From Juglans regia (taxonomy: Eukaryota; Streptophyta; Magnoliopsida; Fagales; Juglandaceae), in contig NC_049909.1 of assembly GCF_001411555.2 (NCBI RefSeq), positions 11,477,485-11,541,484 on the forward strand: 64,000 bases of DNA, written 5' to 3'. Below, piece after piece: positions 48,865 through 60,675 of this stretch (positions are counted from its first letter, which is position 1; every line of letters starts with the position of its first letter). Both the position numbers and the translations under genes were made by a program. The notes beneath the pieces are model-generated. The model did not search any database, was not told the DNA's origin, and saw only the letters and a list, made by a program, of their open reading frames with translations.

Positions 48865-49439
48865 TGGGAGGGATATTTTCAGTTCCTAATAGACTGGGCT
48901 TGGACCAGGTCTGAGAAACCCAACAACCTAGATATAACTAGCCCACCAAGAAATAAAGGAGGAAGAGGGCCCAGTGTCCAAGAGGGAAAAATGATTGGCA
49001 TGAGAGATGTGACAATGTATGCTTTGACACAACCTTGTCCAGATGGCCTGCAAAGATGCCATGCCACATTAAATGTGCAGATACGGGGCATATATAGGAG
49101 AACCCAAATGGAGGTACTGTTCTTAGCAGAATGCCCAGGTAGTGGCCACACCAACCCACCTGCCATTGGGGACCTGACCCAGGAGAGCCACGTGTGGAAC
49201 TTTGTATGGGAAACAGACGCCCCTAACATAGGAAGTGGGCCCCACCTCAAGAAGAAGTATAAAAGTTCAACCCTAGGTGAAAAACCAACTCTCACATACT
49301 CTTACATACAAAAATTCTCTCTAAGGTTCAGAAAACTAAATTAGGAATCGAAGGTGTCTCATCACCCCCTAAGCCCTCACACTTCTCATGTTTTGGAGTA
49401 TCGAGCCCGGTGACCAATGTGCGAAATACGTGGTTAACA
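48865..49439 (+). repeat. 5' LTR of the gypsy element
   Basis: It begins TGGGAGGGATATTTTCAG (the 3' copy has TGTGAGGGATATTTTAAG) and ends ACGTGGTTAACA. A TATAAAAG box is at 49258-49265. The internal sequence then starts GTGGTACTGTCTATGGGAAC (49440-49459), whose first part is the probable primer site. Confidence 0.93.
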
Positions 49440-49483
49440 GTGGTACTGTCTATGGGAACCTTGTAAAGTAATATGTCCTTCGC

Positions 49484-51176
49484 ATGCCATCTACAATGCA
49501 TTCTCAAACAACTAGTGGACAGGAAGCATTCTCGAGAAACATGGATGGAAGGCTCACAGAAATGGAGGAGCACAAGAAGAGAATGGTGGCAGAGATGGAG
49601 AATCTTCGATAAGAAAATAAAGTCCTAAAGAGAAGGAACGACAGGTCGGGAGAGGATGTCAAGCCAAATCAAAATGAGCATGCCAAATCACAAAGTGCCG
49701 GAGGAACATACTCCAGTGAAGAAGAGGGTAGAAAGATGCATTATGAGCTATGTAGCCTCATGGACAAGTATGAGGAGATAGCCAAAAGGATGAGAGCATC
49801 ATCGTCAGTTGAGCAGTTACTCACTAGCACGGACCTACCCTAATGCAAGGAGGTACTGGTAGCATCGCTGTCGTCGAAGTTCAAAGTTTCCCAAATCGAG
49901 ATGTACTTCAGATCCCTTAAACATCTTGAGACCTTTAAAGCCCATATGACTCTTCATAGATTTCCCCGGGGAAGTAGCTTGCAGAGCCTTCCCTTTGACG
50001 TTAAAATGTGCGACGAGAGGATGGTTCAGAGCATTAACCCTAGGCTCAATTGATGGGTTTGGAGAGTTGGCCTGGCTGTTTCTGACATAGTTTATGGCAA
50101 GCAGGAGGAGGCACCCTGCTACTTATCTCCTAACTGTTAAACAACAAGAGGACGAAAGCCTAAAGGCGTATCTGGCTCGGTTCAACAAAAAGTGTATGAC
50201 GATGGATGACCAGGACGAGAAATCACGCGGGTGGTAGTCTTGGGAGGAATTTGCCTCGGAACCCGTTCATAACAGAGTTGGCAAGAAAAAATCCACAACA
50301 TTGCTGGAGTTCATGGATAGGGCAGATGATTTCATCAACGTCGAAGACCAATGTTTTGAATACCATTTCGGTCGAGGCATTGAAACAAGATATTTCGGTA
50401 TCGGTACCGTTTCAGATACCGTTTCGGAAGTCTATATATAAATAAATTATATATAAATATATATATATAAATTATAAATAGTCTTGGTCTGAATTGTGGG
50501 GTAAAACAATGAGCTTGCAGTTTGAAGAAATGAAAAAAAAAAAAGTAAAGGTTGAAATATCGGCCGGTACGACTAGTATGGGTTGAAACGGCCGGAATTC
50601 TGACTGGTACGAAACTATATCATTCTCTGTACCGGCTACACCATAGAAACGGTATATTTCAGCCGTAACAGCCAGTATGATACGAAATTCAAAACTTTGC
50701 TGAAGACACTCTTAGGGCCATAACAACACTAAGGAAGGCCGAATTAGAACAAAGGAATAGGAGGACCAACATATTTAGTCAGATGAAATCCCTAGAAAAA
50801 CCTAAAATGGGGCAACACGACAGAAGGCAAGAGGAGAACACATCCTCGAGAGGACAAGGCGCTAGACACACGCACTCCAGTTTGAATGTGCAAGATGAAA
50901 GCAAGTCAAACACACGGGAAGCCGACCACTATGACAGGGGAAGCTGCCGCTTACGTGCTTACCACCATACAGAAAGCCACAGTATTGAGGATTGCTACAC
51001 CCTCTAGAAGAAAATGGAAGAGTTGGAGCATCTGGTTGCCCAACATTCGACGGACCGTGGGTAGTTGCTTGAGCAAAGCAGTGGGCGGCTCCAAAGGCCA
51101 CGCAGGAGTGGGAGCCGCAAAAGGCGGAGAACAGATCGAGAAGCAGCTTGCAATGGCCCTCGCCAAGCCCTAGCAG
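49484..51176 (+). pseudogene. Gypsy gag pseudogene
   Basis: The probable start is ATG 49484 (MPSTMHSQTTSGQEAFSRNM), followed by a coiled-coil-like stretch TEMEEHKKRMVAEMENLR and a stop. The retrotransposon-gag domain is readable in shifting frames: FKVSQIEMYFRSLKHLETFK with AHMTLHRFP (about 49880-49960), later RNPFITELARKNPQ (about 50255-50300). It is broken by a hAT-like insert at 50349-50699 and resumes with TLRAITTLRKAELEQRN-like sequence. The zinc-knuckle region near 50920-51000 (YDRGSCRLRAYHHTESHSIEDCYTL) retains part of its Cys/His pattern. Confidence 0.8.
50349..50699. mobile_element. Short hAT MITE inside gypsy gag
   Basis: The ends CAATGTTTTGAATACC (left) and CAAAGTTTTGAATTTCG (inward from right) match those of the 3.7-kb hAT element at 14745-18447. 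The 8-bp duplication is TCGAAGAC (50341-50348) and CTGAAGAC (50700-50707), with 6 of 8 matching. GGTACCGTTTC and CGGCCGGTAC words lie near the ends. The 351-bp length leaves no room for a transposase, so it is a deletion derivative or relative of that family. Confidence 0.88.
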
Positions 51177-51389
51177 GCAGGAATAGCCCCTGGGTGATAT
51201 CTGCACCATAGCTGGGGGGTTCTCTGGGGGCAACCCCACCTCATATAGCATAAAGGTGTAGGCCCAAAGGGCTCGATATGAAGAAGTAATTTTTTATGGA
51301 AAGACCCACGACTTAGTATAGGAGGCATTCGTGGGCAACGGTCATCTCGTTTGACGAGGAAGACAACAAATGGGTACTTTAACCTCACG

Positions 51390-51831
51390 ACGATGTGCGG
51401 ATGGTAACCATGCTAGTCGCCAACTTCATGACCCGGAGGATCCTGATAGACAATGGCAGCAAGGCAGACATCCTCTTCTAGGATGAATTCTCAAAGATGG
51501 TCCCAGTTGCCTACACCCAACACCCATGCCATTCAAAGGATTCTTGGGGGATGTAGTTTAGCTTGTAGGCACCATAACTATGTCGGTCTTGGCCAGTAAA
51601 GCTCTTAAAGCCGCCACAACAATGGCCGACTTCCTGGTAGTGAAAGCTCTGTCGTCTTATAACATCATCCTAGGGCACCCGACCTTGAATAATCTGAAGG
51701 CGATAACATCAACCTATCACCTGAAGATGAAGTTCCCAACGGCAGCAGGTGTAGGAGAAGTTTGGAGCAAGCATGTGCTAGCACGAGAATGCTACGTGCA
51801 GGAATATAAAATCGGAGGGGGAGATGTTTGA
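51390..51831 (+). pseudogene. Gypsy aspartic protease pseudogene
   Basis: The active-site region reads [14 protein letters not shown] (about 51436-51480), where gypsy elements usually have a DNGS or DTGS triad. A stop follows. The clean frame 51580-51831 holds ASKALKAATTMADFLVVKAL and YNIILGHPTLN, the C-terminal retropepsin flap and ILG region. Confidence 0.82.
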
Positions 51832-52059
51832 ATGACCAAGGGCTCGACTTATGGCGAGGAGACACCACCACTGCTAGTGTTCATTGACAAGGGAGAAGAA
51901 ATCAAGCAGACCCTTCGGCAGGCAGAGCCAAATGAGCCACTAGAATTAGTTGCCTTGGATTTGGGCCATCTCGAGAACATCGTGAGACTTGGAACCAAGA
52001 CGAAGCCAAAGATGAGGCAGTCGTTGAAGTGACTCCTAATCAAGCCCCAATACTTATTC

Positions 52060-53421
52060 ACCTGGAGTCACGAAGACATGCCCGAGATAGACAACACAGT
52101 AATCAAACATCACCTCTGTGTGAATCTAGAGGCCAAGAAGGTTTAGGAGAAGCGCAAAAGCTATAGCGCAAAGAAATATGCCACCATAGCTGATGAGGTT
52201 GACCGCCTTCTAGCGGCAGGATTTATTCGAGAAGCACATTACTCTAAGTGGTTGTCTAATGTGGTGTTGGTGAAAAAGTCAAATGGGAAGTGGACGATGT
52301 GTGTTGCCTTTACCAAGCTCAATAAATCATGCTCGAAGGATAGTTTATTGCTATCCCACATCGACCTAATAGTGGATTCCACAGCGGGCCATCTTGTGTT
52401 GAGTTTGATGGATACTTATTTAGAATATAACCATATCCAAATGAACTCTGGCGAAGAGGAGAAAAATTCGTTTGTAAAGGACTGTGGGCTTATTGTTATC
52501 GAGCCATGTCGTTTGGACTAAAAAATGTGGGAGCCACCTAGCAAAGGTTGGTCAATCACATGTTCAAAAATAAGATAAGGTGCAACATGGAGGTTTACGT
52601 GGACGATCTGCTTATCAAGAGTAAGGAGCTCGAGCACCACCTAGAGGATCTGCGAGAAGCCTTCGCGCTCTTGCTCCTGCACAAGATGAAACTCAATCCA
52701 GCTAAGTGCACCTTCAGGGTAGACTCGGGCAAGTTTCTAGGCTTCATGGTCTCAGAGAAATGGTTAGAAGCAAACCTGGAAAAGGTCAAAGCCATAATGG
52801 ACATGTCACTGCCCTAGAATGTAAACAAAATATAGAGGTTGACAAGACGAATAGCCACCCTTAATCGGTTTGTTTCCCAGTCGATGGACAAATGCCTATT
52901 GTTCTTCAAAGTATTGCCGAAGGCACAAACCTGGAATGATGAATGCAATTGGGCATTAGGAAAGCTCAAGGAGTATCTGACCAACCCACCACTACTGTCA
53001 AGCAGAACCGGGAGAAGCTATAAATCTATAACTGTCTATTTGCCAACACGCAGTCTCGACACCTTTAGTGAGGGAGACGAAGGGCATCCAGAAGCTGGTG
53101 TATTACACCAGTCGTGCCTTCTGGAGAGTATAGGTGAGATAACCACAGATGGACATGCTGGCTTTCAAGATAGTAATGGCAGCTCGGCCGTTAAGGCTTT
53201 ATTTTCAAGCCCATCCAATCAAGGTGTTGATAGAAGCACCTTTGAAAATGGTATTGCAAAGGTCGGATGCCTCAAGCCTTTTAATGAATTGGGAGATTGA
53301 GTTGAGAGAGTTCAACATTGACTACCTTCCCCATAACACTGTGAAGGGGCAGATCCTGGCCGACTTCATAGCCGAATTCACTGATCTCCAAGGAAGTTCA
53401 AGATGCACCTGCATAAAATAG
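52060..53421 (+). pseudogene. Gypsy reverse transcriptase and start of RNase H, pseudogene
   Basis: RT text begins DMPEIDNTVIKHHLCVN, then YATIADEVDRLLAAGFIREA and WLSNVVLVKKSNGKWTMCV (about 52240-52310). A stop ends the first block at 52521. The next block (52548-52817) contains the catalytic YVDD at 52596-52607 and LNPAKCTFRVDSGKFLGF. The thumb and RNase H link follow at 52839-53421 (RRIATLNRFVSQSMDKCLLF, then INIDYLPHNTVKGQILADF-like text), with further frame changes. A hAT-like element is inserted at 53419. Confidence 0.9.
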
Positions 53422-54236
53422 GGCTGTAAATGAACTCGGCCATAAGATTGCTTGCTTGATACTCGTTCGGCTAAACTCAAACCGAGCTCGACTCATGGAA
53501 AAACAGCTTGATTGTGAAAGCAGAAACCCGCTCAATTAGTAAATCTTACATACTTGATTAAACTCGACTCGACTCGATTAAGGATCGTTCATGCTCGACT
53601 CGATTAGAGCTCGTCCATAAATCATTATATATATAATTTATTTCTATATATTAGTATTCTTAGATACACACATATATGCTTCTATACATATTAAATTTAA
53701 TAACATAAGCATAGTTATCTTGATAATTAAATATGTAGTATGTAACCCAATTACTTATGTCTAGTCATTTATACCTATATATTGAATATAGTTCATAATT
53801 ATATGTTAGCTAATTAAGTACTTAAGTGATTAATTTTCACTTATATATTTCATAATGTGTAATAGTTAGTATATAGGACTTGGTAGTTTCATTATATACT
53901 ACAATGTATAACCATATGAAAAATGTATTCATAGAGATGTTATAATTTTATAGTTCAATATAAGGTTTATATATTAATTAAAATTTTCATTAGATTTAAT
54001 ATTTTTTTTTGTTAATTTGGTATTTTTAATTATTCAAAATATATATATAAAACTAAAAACAAAACTCAAGTAATAACTCGACTCGGTTCAGCTAGGTTCA
54101 GGCTCGTTAAAGAGTACAAACAAAGATCAATAAATAACTTGACTCGGCTCGGCTCGGCAAGCTCTCAGCTCAAGCTTGAGTTATTTGAGTCCAACTCGAC
54201 TCGATAACCCAAAAGCTCGACTCGATTATAACTCTA
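53419..54236. mobile_element. hAT-like element with GACTCGACTCG repeats inside gypsy pol
   Basis: The ends are TAGGGCTGTAAATGAAC (left) and TAGAGTTATAATCGAG (inward from right). The 8-bp duplication GCATAAAA (53411-53418) and GCAGGAAA (54237-54244) matches at 6 of 8 positions. CTCGACTCGATTA and GACTCGGCTCGGCTCGG words crowd both ends around an AT-rich core. It is 818 bp without a transposase. The gypsy RNase H frame continues right after it. Confidence 0.85.
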
Positions 54237-55874
54237 GCAGGAAAGTCTTGGTATGTCTTTGTTGACGGCTTGTCCTACTATGTTGGAGGGTGAGTCGAGG
54301 TGCATATCATTATGGGCTCCGAGGAAGAACACAACTTACACGATTAAACTCACTTTCAAAGCTACCAACAACAAACATAATACAAAGCATTGTTGGTTGG
54401 GCTTTCAGTAGCTGAGTTAGTGGGGGCCACATAAGTGGAACTGAGAGATGACTCCCAAGTAGACGTCAACAAAGTCTTGAGAGAATCCGTTTTGAAGGGT
54501 AAGAAATTGAAGAAATATCTACAGTTGGTATGAGAAAAATGTGGTCATTTCTAGTATTTTTGTATCCAACAGGTGCCAAGGGGAGAGAATTAGAAAGCCA
54601 ACAAGCTAGCATGAACCACCTCAGGACAGAAGGATTCCACCTTACTAGAACAAACGGTTGTCAGAATAATGGATGTACCTATCATGGGGATCGAAATCTT
54701 GGAGGTAAGGCCAAGAGCACCAAAATGGGTGTTAGACGTGATAAAGTACCTAGATGCCGGGGAGCTCCTTGGAGAAAAATTGGGAGGCACAAAAGGTCGA
54801 AAACTGGGCAGCACACTTCACTCTGATAGATGGAGTTCTGTACGGGTGAGGCTTATCGGCACCCCTCCTGAGGTGCATCTCGCTGGAAGAGACACAATAC
54901 ATACTAGCCAAAATACATGAAGAGGTATGCAGGAATCATTCCAACGGGAGATCATTAGCAGGAAAGGTGGTAAGAGTGGGATACTACTGGCAGCACACCC
55001 TCAAAGACGCAAAAGAATTCGTCAGGAAATGCTTGAAATGCCAGTTGTACACCCCGATACCGCATTGCCCACTAAAGGAACTGACATTAATCATGTTGCC
55101 TTGCCATTCGCGCAATGGGGAATCAATCTAGTCGGCTCCTTGTCCTCGAGTAAAAGGGTGTAAGCTTCGTGATCGTCACCGTAGACTACTTCACCAAGTG
55201 CGTGGAGGCGGAAGGCTGTTGTGGATGGCCATTGTTTGCACATTTGGCATTCCCCGCAGCATAATCTCGAACAATGAGCGACAATTTGATTGAAGTCACT
55301 ATCGTAAGTGGTGTGCAGAATTGGGAATCAAGTACAAAAACTCCTCTTTGGGTCACCTAGAGGCCAACAGATAGGTCGAGGCAACCAACAAGATGTTGCT
55401 CGAAATCCTAAAGAAGAAGCTGACTGATAAGAAAGGGAGTTGGGGGGAGGATCTCCCAAGGGTCCTTTGGGCTTACCAGACTACCATCAGAACATTGTCG
55501 AGAGAAACCCCGTTCGCCCTCACCTACAAGGTACCACACTCCAACCAAAGCTCCATTGAAAAGAAGCTGGAAGAACAATTAGACCTATGGGAAAAAAAGA
55601 GAGAGCAAGCCGAGATAGGGATGACGATCGACAAAAGAAAGGCTGAACACTAATTCAATAGGAGAGTCAAGCCCAGGTCCTTCAAAGTAGGCAACCTAGT
55701 TTTGAGACAAACAAGAGCAACCATGCAAAAGGAAGGGAAGCTGGGGCCACGACAGGAAGGACTGTTTGTCGCCACCGCCAATAACAGGCCGGGGTCTTAT
55801 CACCTTAAGGACGCCTAAGGAAATTAACTACCACACCCATGGAATGCAGAGCACTTGAGGAAATATTTTGCTTG
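54237..55874 (+). pseudogene. Gypsy RNase H and integrase pseudogene
   Basis: RNase H: SWYVFVDGLSYYVGG (about 54245-54290), SEEEHN and ALLVGLSVAELVGAT. The integrase zinc region is recognisable in several frames (FVRKCLKCQLYTP, about 55020-55055). The core reads FAQWGINLVGSLSSSKR (55110-55160) and VTVDYFTKCVEAE (about 55175-55215), with later parts out of frame, and then MLLEILKKKLTDKKGSWGED, LPRVLWAYQTTIRTLSRETP and FALTYK (55393-55550). The pol end HLRKYFA and TGA is at 55851-55874. Stops and shifts are frequent; it is non-functional. Confidence 0.87.
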
Positions 55875-55949
55875 AAAATGTATCGATGAACACTAGCAAA
55901 TCATGAATAAAATTATCTTTCTTACCAAACTATATGTTTTGTCTTATAG

Positions 55950-56700
55950 GGTATCCACCAACAGGCAGGTATGATCCATTGACTTACGCAAATAAAATTC
56001 GGGTCACTGGGCTCACCGCAAACCAACAGGCGGTGACAGTCCCTTGACTGCCCAACCCTTGTGCAAATAAGAGCTAAGTCACTTGACTCGCTGCAAACCA
56101 ACATGCAATGACAGTCCCTTAATTGTTCAACCCTCACGCAAATAAAAGTTGAGTCACTAGACTCACCGTGAACCAATGGGCAGTGACAATCCCTTGACTG
56201 CCCAGCCCTCATGCAAATAAAAGCTGGGTCATTGGACTCACCGCGAACCAACAGTTGGTGACAATCCCTTGACTGCCTGACCCTCGTGTAAATAAAAGTC
56301 GAGTCACTGGACTCACTGCGAACCAACGGGCAGTGACAGTCTCTTGACTACCCGGCCTTTAACAAATAAAAGTTGGGTCACTGGACTAGCTACAAACCAA
56401 CAGGCGGTGATAGTCTCTTGACTACTTGACCCTTGCACAAATAAAAGTCGAGTCACTGGACTCGCCATGAACCAACGGGCGGTGACAATCCCTTAACTTC
56501 CTAGCCCTCGCAGAAATAAAATCTGGTTCACTGGACTCACCTCGAGCTAATGAGTGGTGATAATCTATTGACTACTCGGCCCTCGCACAAATAAAAGCCA
56601 GGTGACTGGACTCACCGTGAACCAAAGGACGGTGACAGTCCGTTGATTGCTTGCCCCTCGTGCAAATGAAAGCCGAGCCACTGGACTTGCCGCAAATGCG
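55950..56700. repeat. 75-bp tandem array, about ten units, in the gypsy 3' region
   Basis: Units can be phased on GTCACTGGACTC: they start at 56002, 56078, 56153, 56228, 56303, 56377, 56452, 56526, 56602 and 56677, with spacing 74-76 bp. Each unit carries CAACGGGCGGTGACAGTCCC, CTTGACTGCC and CAAATAAAAG parts. Copies differ by many point changes, so the array is old. Open frames on the minus strand here follow the repeat and are not counted as genes. It begins about 75 bp after the end of pol. Confidence 0.95.
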
Positions 56701-56944
56701 ACCGAATGGCACAAAGAAGAGAAAATAAAACAAAACAACATAAAGAAAAAGAATACAACAGAACGGAAAAAAGAAAAAGAACACCATAGAACGGCAAATG
56801 GAGGAAAGGCCTAAACCAGGTAAGATCTGCAAAACTCGCATATGTGGTAAATTCATTTCCCTTACAATTGAAAAGACTAAATATCATAGCTATTAGACAT
56901 TAAGGGCCCATAACTGGAAAAACATTGAGCATCATATCTTTACC

Positions 56945-59667
56945 CATAGAGTTGGTGAATTGGAGCGCGTGATGGTCAAGCTAGAGGGAGACCAAGTCAA
57001 AAGCCCTCAGGTTGGTCCCAGGTTCTCCAACAGGTGATCCCTAAACCTATCCAGGCCTTCTTTGTGGCTGTAGCCCCAGGCCTAGTTGTGGACTGTCTTT
57101 GCTGCCGACATATGAACACAGAGACGGACCATGGCCTTCTTGGAGTCCGCTAGCTTGAACCTCAAGGCTTTGACTTGTAGGTCTCGAGAGGTCAACTCCT
57201 CTTAGAAAGTGGCCAACCCGCACTTCAAGGCCTCTATCTGAAGTCCCAAGATTGCAACTCACCCCTGGCAGAAGCCAACTCAGACTCCAAATTCTTGATT
57301 CGCCTATCCCGAGATTTGAGGAGCTCTACCTTGCGCTTCAAATTGGTGAGGTCCTGGTACGTTGTCTACAACCAATTGTGTGACCTCACATTTGAATCAT
57401 GTTGTTTAACCAGCTTGACCTTTTCACCCTTGAGGTCACTGCAAGATTTCATGAGCTCTTCCAACTCTGCCTCCTGATGAGCCAATTGGTCTCACAAAGT
57501 GTCCCATTCCTCCTCCAGAAGCTTGGCCTCGAAGTGGCAGCGAGCGACCTCTTCTTGAGACTTTGCCAAGTCTTCTCAAAGGAAGGTCTTCTCTTGGTGA
57601 AGCTTTGCAATTTTCCTCTTGTGCTGGTGACTAGAGTGCACATGGATGAAGTCCTCCATGATATAGTCCCTTTCTTCATGTGCCATGCGGACCACCATAC
57701 GGGCTAGGATGGCAAAGGACCACAATGCCTGGACCTCCTCTTCTAACTTGCCCCTCTCGTACACAATCAAGGCAGCCAATTGGTCGACTCCCTGGCAATT
57801 CGAAAAAATTTAGATGAAATAAAATGAAAGAATAAAGGAAAAAGTAGGGCAAAGGAAATGATCATCCTTGAGTTTGTCGGCTTTTTGACTAATGGCCTCA
57901 GTTGGAGCTATGTCAAAACCTAACCTGGTCCTCGAAGCACCACTGCCACTAGCTTGGGAGATATGCCCCAAGCCTCCCAACTGCTAGAGAGGTGAGGTGG
58001 GAGCACGAGAAGAAGTGCCTCCATCCCTGTCAGAGGCCAACTCGGACTGGGTCTCGATGTCGCCAACGACCCAAACTACCGGCACCTGCTTGGATCTTCC
58101 TGGGGCATCCACATCAACCGCTTGCTCAACTTGAGTTGCCACAATGACACCCCTGGCTTGTTGCTCACCCATTGCGCCCATATCACCTACAGGAGGGATC
58201 ACCGCGGCAGGCTCCCATAAGACCGTTGAATGAAGTAACCTCAGGAAGGCATGGAAAAGCTCCCCTCTCTAAGGTCTACGACCAAGGGATGACCCGGGGA
58301 CGACCCCGTAGGGTGATCAGAGCGTGAGGAATGGACACTCAGGGACCTCAGCACCTTAATGTCAATAGTCGCCTTGGGAGCAGCGGCATGTGCCGCATCA
58401 TCTTCATGTAGGGAGGCGAGCATCTATGGGATATCCTCAAATGGTAGGATAAGATTGCGAGACCCCCTCGAAGTAAGGGTGAGGAAAGCCAAGAAGAAGG
58501 CCATCTCAAGCTCTTCTTCTTCACAGCAAAGAACCCCAGATGGATCCTGATCACCCGATGAGATAAAAGATGGGGGCACCGGGCGGGATGAAACAAGGGG
58601 TTGGTTGAACAAGAGGGCATCTGAGCTGCCCAAGGTAGGTCACTGATCCTGTGTCGGTTCCACAACGCCTGACAAAGACAGGGCCTACGAAGATTGGCTC
58701 GAGGGAGGCACTAGGGATTCAAAGTTGCTGCTGGACCCCAATCGCTCACAAGCCACCTCATCCTCGGTACAAGGCTTCCTCTCTTTCCCTTCCACCGGAG
58801 GACTGGGAGGCCTTTTTCGGTCCTGGGGAGCAGACGACTCCCTTGGGATGCGACGACCCCTAAAACGAGATCGATCTAGAGACACTAAAAGACAGTTGAT
58901 GTTGGCTCCGGTCAACAGGGTGTTAATTCAAACTTCTTCCTAATGTGTCTCAACCCAGGCCAAGATCGCCGTCAGGCGAGCTTGCTCTCAATTAATCAAA
59001 ACCATATAAATCTTCTTGTCCTTTGGAATGACCCCCCCCCAAAAAAAAACGGCACAGACGAGGAACTCACGACGGACTGGCTCTCAAGAGGGAAATTTCC
59101 AACCTTGACCCGACATGAAGAAGAACTAAACCAGTCCTTGACATGAGAAAAGTGGGATTCCAACGATAACCCTATATCCCCTCGAGAACAAAAACCGTAC
59201 GGGTTGAAGCTGTACCTTGTGCATGCAGAGAAACACCCTGACGGTCAGGTTAAGGTAGTTTTGGCCCACGATCTCCAAGACCATGCACCAGAAAATGCAA
59301 CATGACATCAAAATCCTTCATGCGTTGGGATGAAGCTCCAACGGAGCTAACCTGATAATCTAAGACATCTCGAATGGGGCTGCAGAAAGGAAGTAGCAAT
59401 CCATTAGAAAACATGGAGGGGTGCAATTACACATCACAGCAATGCCACCTCCATGTCGACGACCCTCTGGCAAGCCCCTAGGATCTCTAAATCAACAAAG
59501 TTAGGCACCCCCCAAAAGAGGTCACCATTGATCTCAATTTTGCAGAAGTGACAACCGAGGACCAATGGTACCCCTCGAAAAACTGGAAAGTACTCCTCCT
59601 GAAGATGGGACAAACGTGAACCTCGAGATGAGAAACGGGAGGTGTTCTTAGGTGCCATCAAAGACAA
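56945..59667 (-). pseudogene. Antisense extra ORF of the gypsy element (Transposase_28-like plus coiled coil)
   Basis: On the minus strand from 59667 the frame begins MSLMAPKNTSRFSSRGSRLS and contains YFPVFRGVPLVLGCHFCKIE. A segment near 59415-59370 (MFSNGLLLPFCSPIRDVLDY) and the text after it (VSLHAQGTASTRTVFVLEG) resemble the 'putative gypsy type transposon' domain PF04195. A long disordered, Ser/Pro-rich middle follows (59000-57900, many stops), then a Glu/Lys-rich coiled-coil C-terminus (57779-57300: ERGKLEEEVQALWSFAIL, LTNLKRKVELLKSRDRR). Such antisense frames between pol and 3' LTR are described in Tat-lineage elements; their role is unknown. This copy is broken at many places. Confidence 0.65.
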
Positions 59668-60115
59668 GAAGAGAAAAAGTTTGGGATTATCAAGGGATGG
59701 AGGAAGTTAGGGGATTGAAGGGCTTGGAACTTTTGAAGACAATAGCAGGGATGAGAAGAGTGTGAAGGAAGAGAGAAGAAGGAGGATGGGAGGTTGGTGG
59801 ATAGAAGGCTGCTAATTGGACTACCGCAAATGGGAAAGTGACAGGTGTCACTAAAGGGGAAACGACAGGAGCATATCCCATGATTTCAGCTGCATAAGGG
59901 AGATGGGATTGAGCCGCCACATACAACCCAGACGTGGGGAAAGGAACAGGTATGCACAACGGGCAATTGATCTGTTGAGCATTAAGAAATACTAAAGCGT
60001 CACGAGATTTAAAAAATAAAAAATAAAAAAGGACATAGAAGAAAAGAAAACAAAGAAGAAAATTGAGAAGAGAAAATTCCCACCGTGTACGTGCAGTAGG
60101 AATTTGTGGGATAAT
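59668..60115. other. Gypsy 3' untranslated region
   Basis: This is noncoding sequence between the start of the antisense frame and the 3' LTR. In the antisense direction it would hold that frame's promoter; an AT-rich stretch lies at 60005-60060. The purines just before 60116 (GTAGGAATTTGTGGGATAA) are the probable polypurine tract. Confidence 0.5.
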
Positions 60116-60675
60116 TGTGAGGGATATTTTAAGTTCCCACTAGATTGGACTTGGATCAGGTCTGGGAAGCCCAAGGGCCAGGATGTAACAGGCCCACCAA
60201 GCAATAAAAGAGGAAGAGGGCCCAGAGCCCACAATGAAAAAAGGATCGGCATGGGAGATGGGCCTGCTCTGACACAACCTTGTATGGATGGCTTGCAAGG
60301 ATGGCACACTATGTTGAATATGCGGATACGGGGCGCAAGCAGGAGAACCTGCCAGGAGGCATTGTTCTTGGCAAAATGCACACGTAGTGGTCGCACTCAC
60401 TCACCTGCCATGGGGACATGACGGCGTGGAGCCCTGTATGGGAGATGGATGCCCATGACACAAGAAGTGGGCCCCACCTCGAGAGGAAGTATAAAGCTTA
60501 ACCCCAGGTCAGAGATTGAATCTCACATACTCTTACATACAAATTAAAATTCTTCCCAAGGTTCAGAAAACTGACTTAGGCATCGGAGGTGTCTCACCAA
60601 CCCTCGAGCCATCACATTTCTCGTGTTGTAGGAGTATCAAGCCTTGTGACCGTTGTGTGAAACATGTCGTTAACA
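60116..60675 (+). repeat. 3' LTR of the gypsy element
   Basis: It aligns over its length with 48865-49439, including the blocks AGAGGAAGAGGGCCCAG and GAAGTGGGCCCCACCTC and the TATAAAG region near 60490. It ends GTCGTTAACA and is followed by the AGAAG duplication. It is 15 bp shorter than the 5' LTR through small gaps. Confidence 0.93.

Larger units (their letters stand above)
48865..60675 (+). mobile_element. Ty3/gypsy retrotransposon (Tat-like), full length, inactive
   Basis: Two LTRs (48865-49439 and 60116-60675) and a perfect duplication AGAAG (48860-48864 and 60676-60680) delimit an 11.8-kb element. Order is gag, protease, RT, RNase H, integrase, which is the gypsy order. After integrase come a 75-bp tandem array and a long antisense extra reading frame. 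That layout is known from Tat/Ogre-type elements. All frames carry stops, and two hAT-like elements (50349-50699 and 53419-54236) are inserted. It interrupts an endogenous caulimovirid sequence. Confidence 0.93.

Noticed and set aside
55922..56326. 134-residue Cys/Arg-rich repeat protein on the minus strand
   Set aside because: A 75-bp unit is divisible by three, so frames stay open by phase; spacing varies 74-76 bp and the longer array breaks the frame.
58348..58943. Overlapping frames on both strands in the gypsy 3' region
   Set aside because: Apart from the antisense extra frame, these are chance frames in GC-richer sequence without domains.
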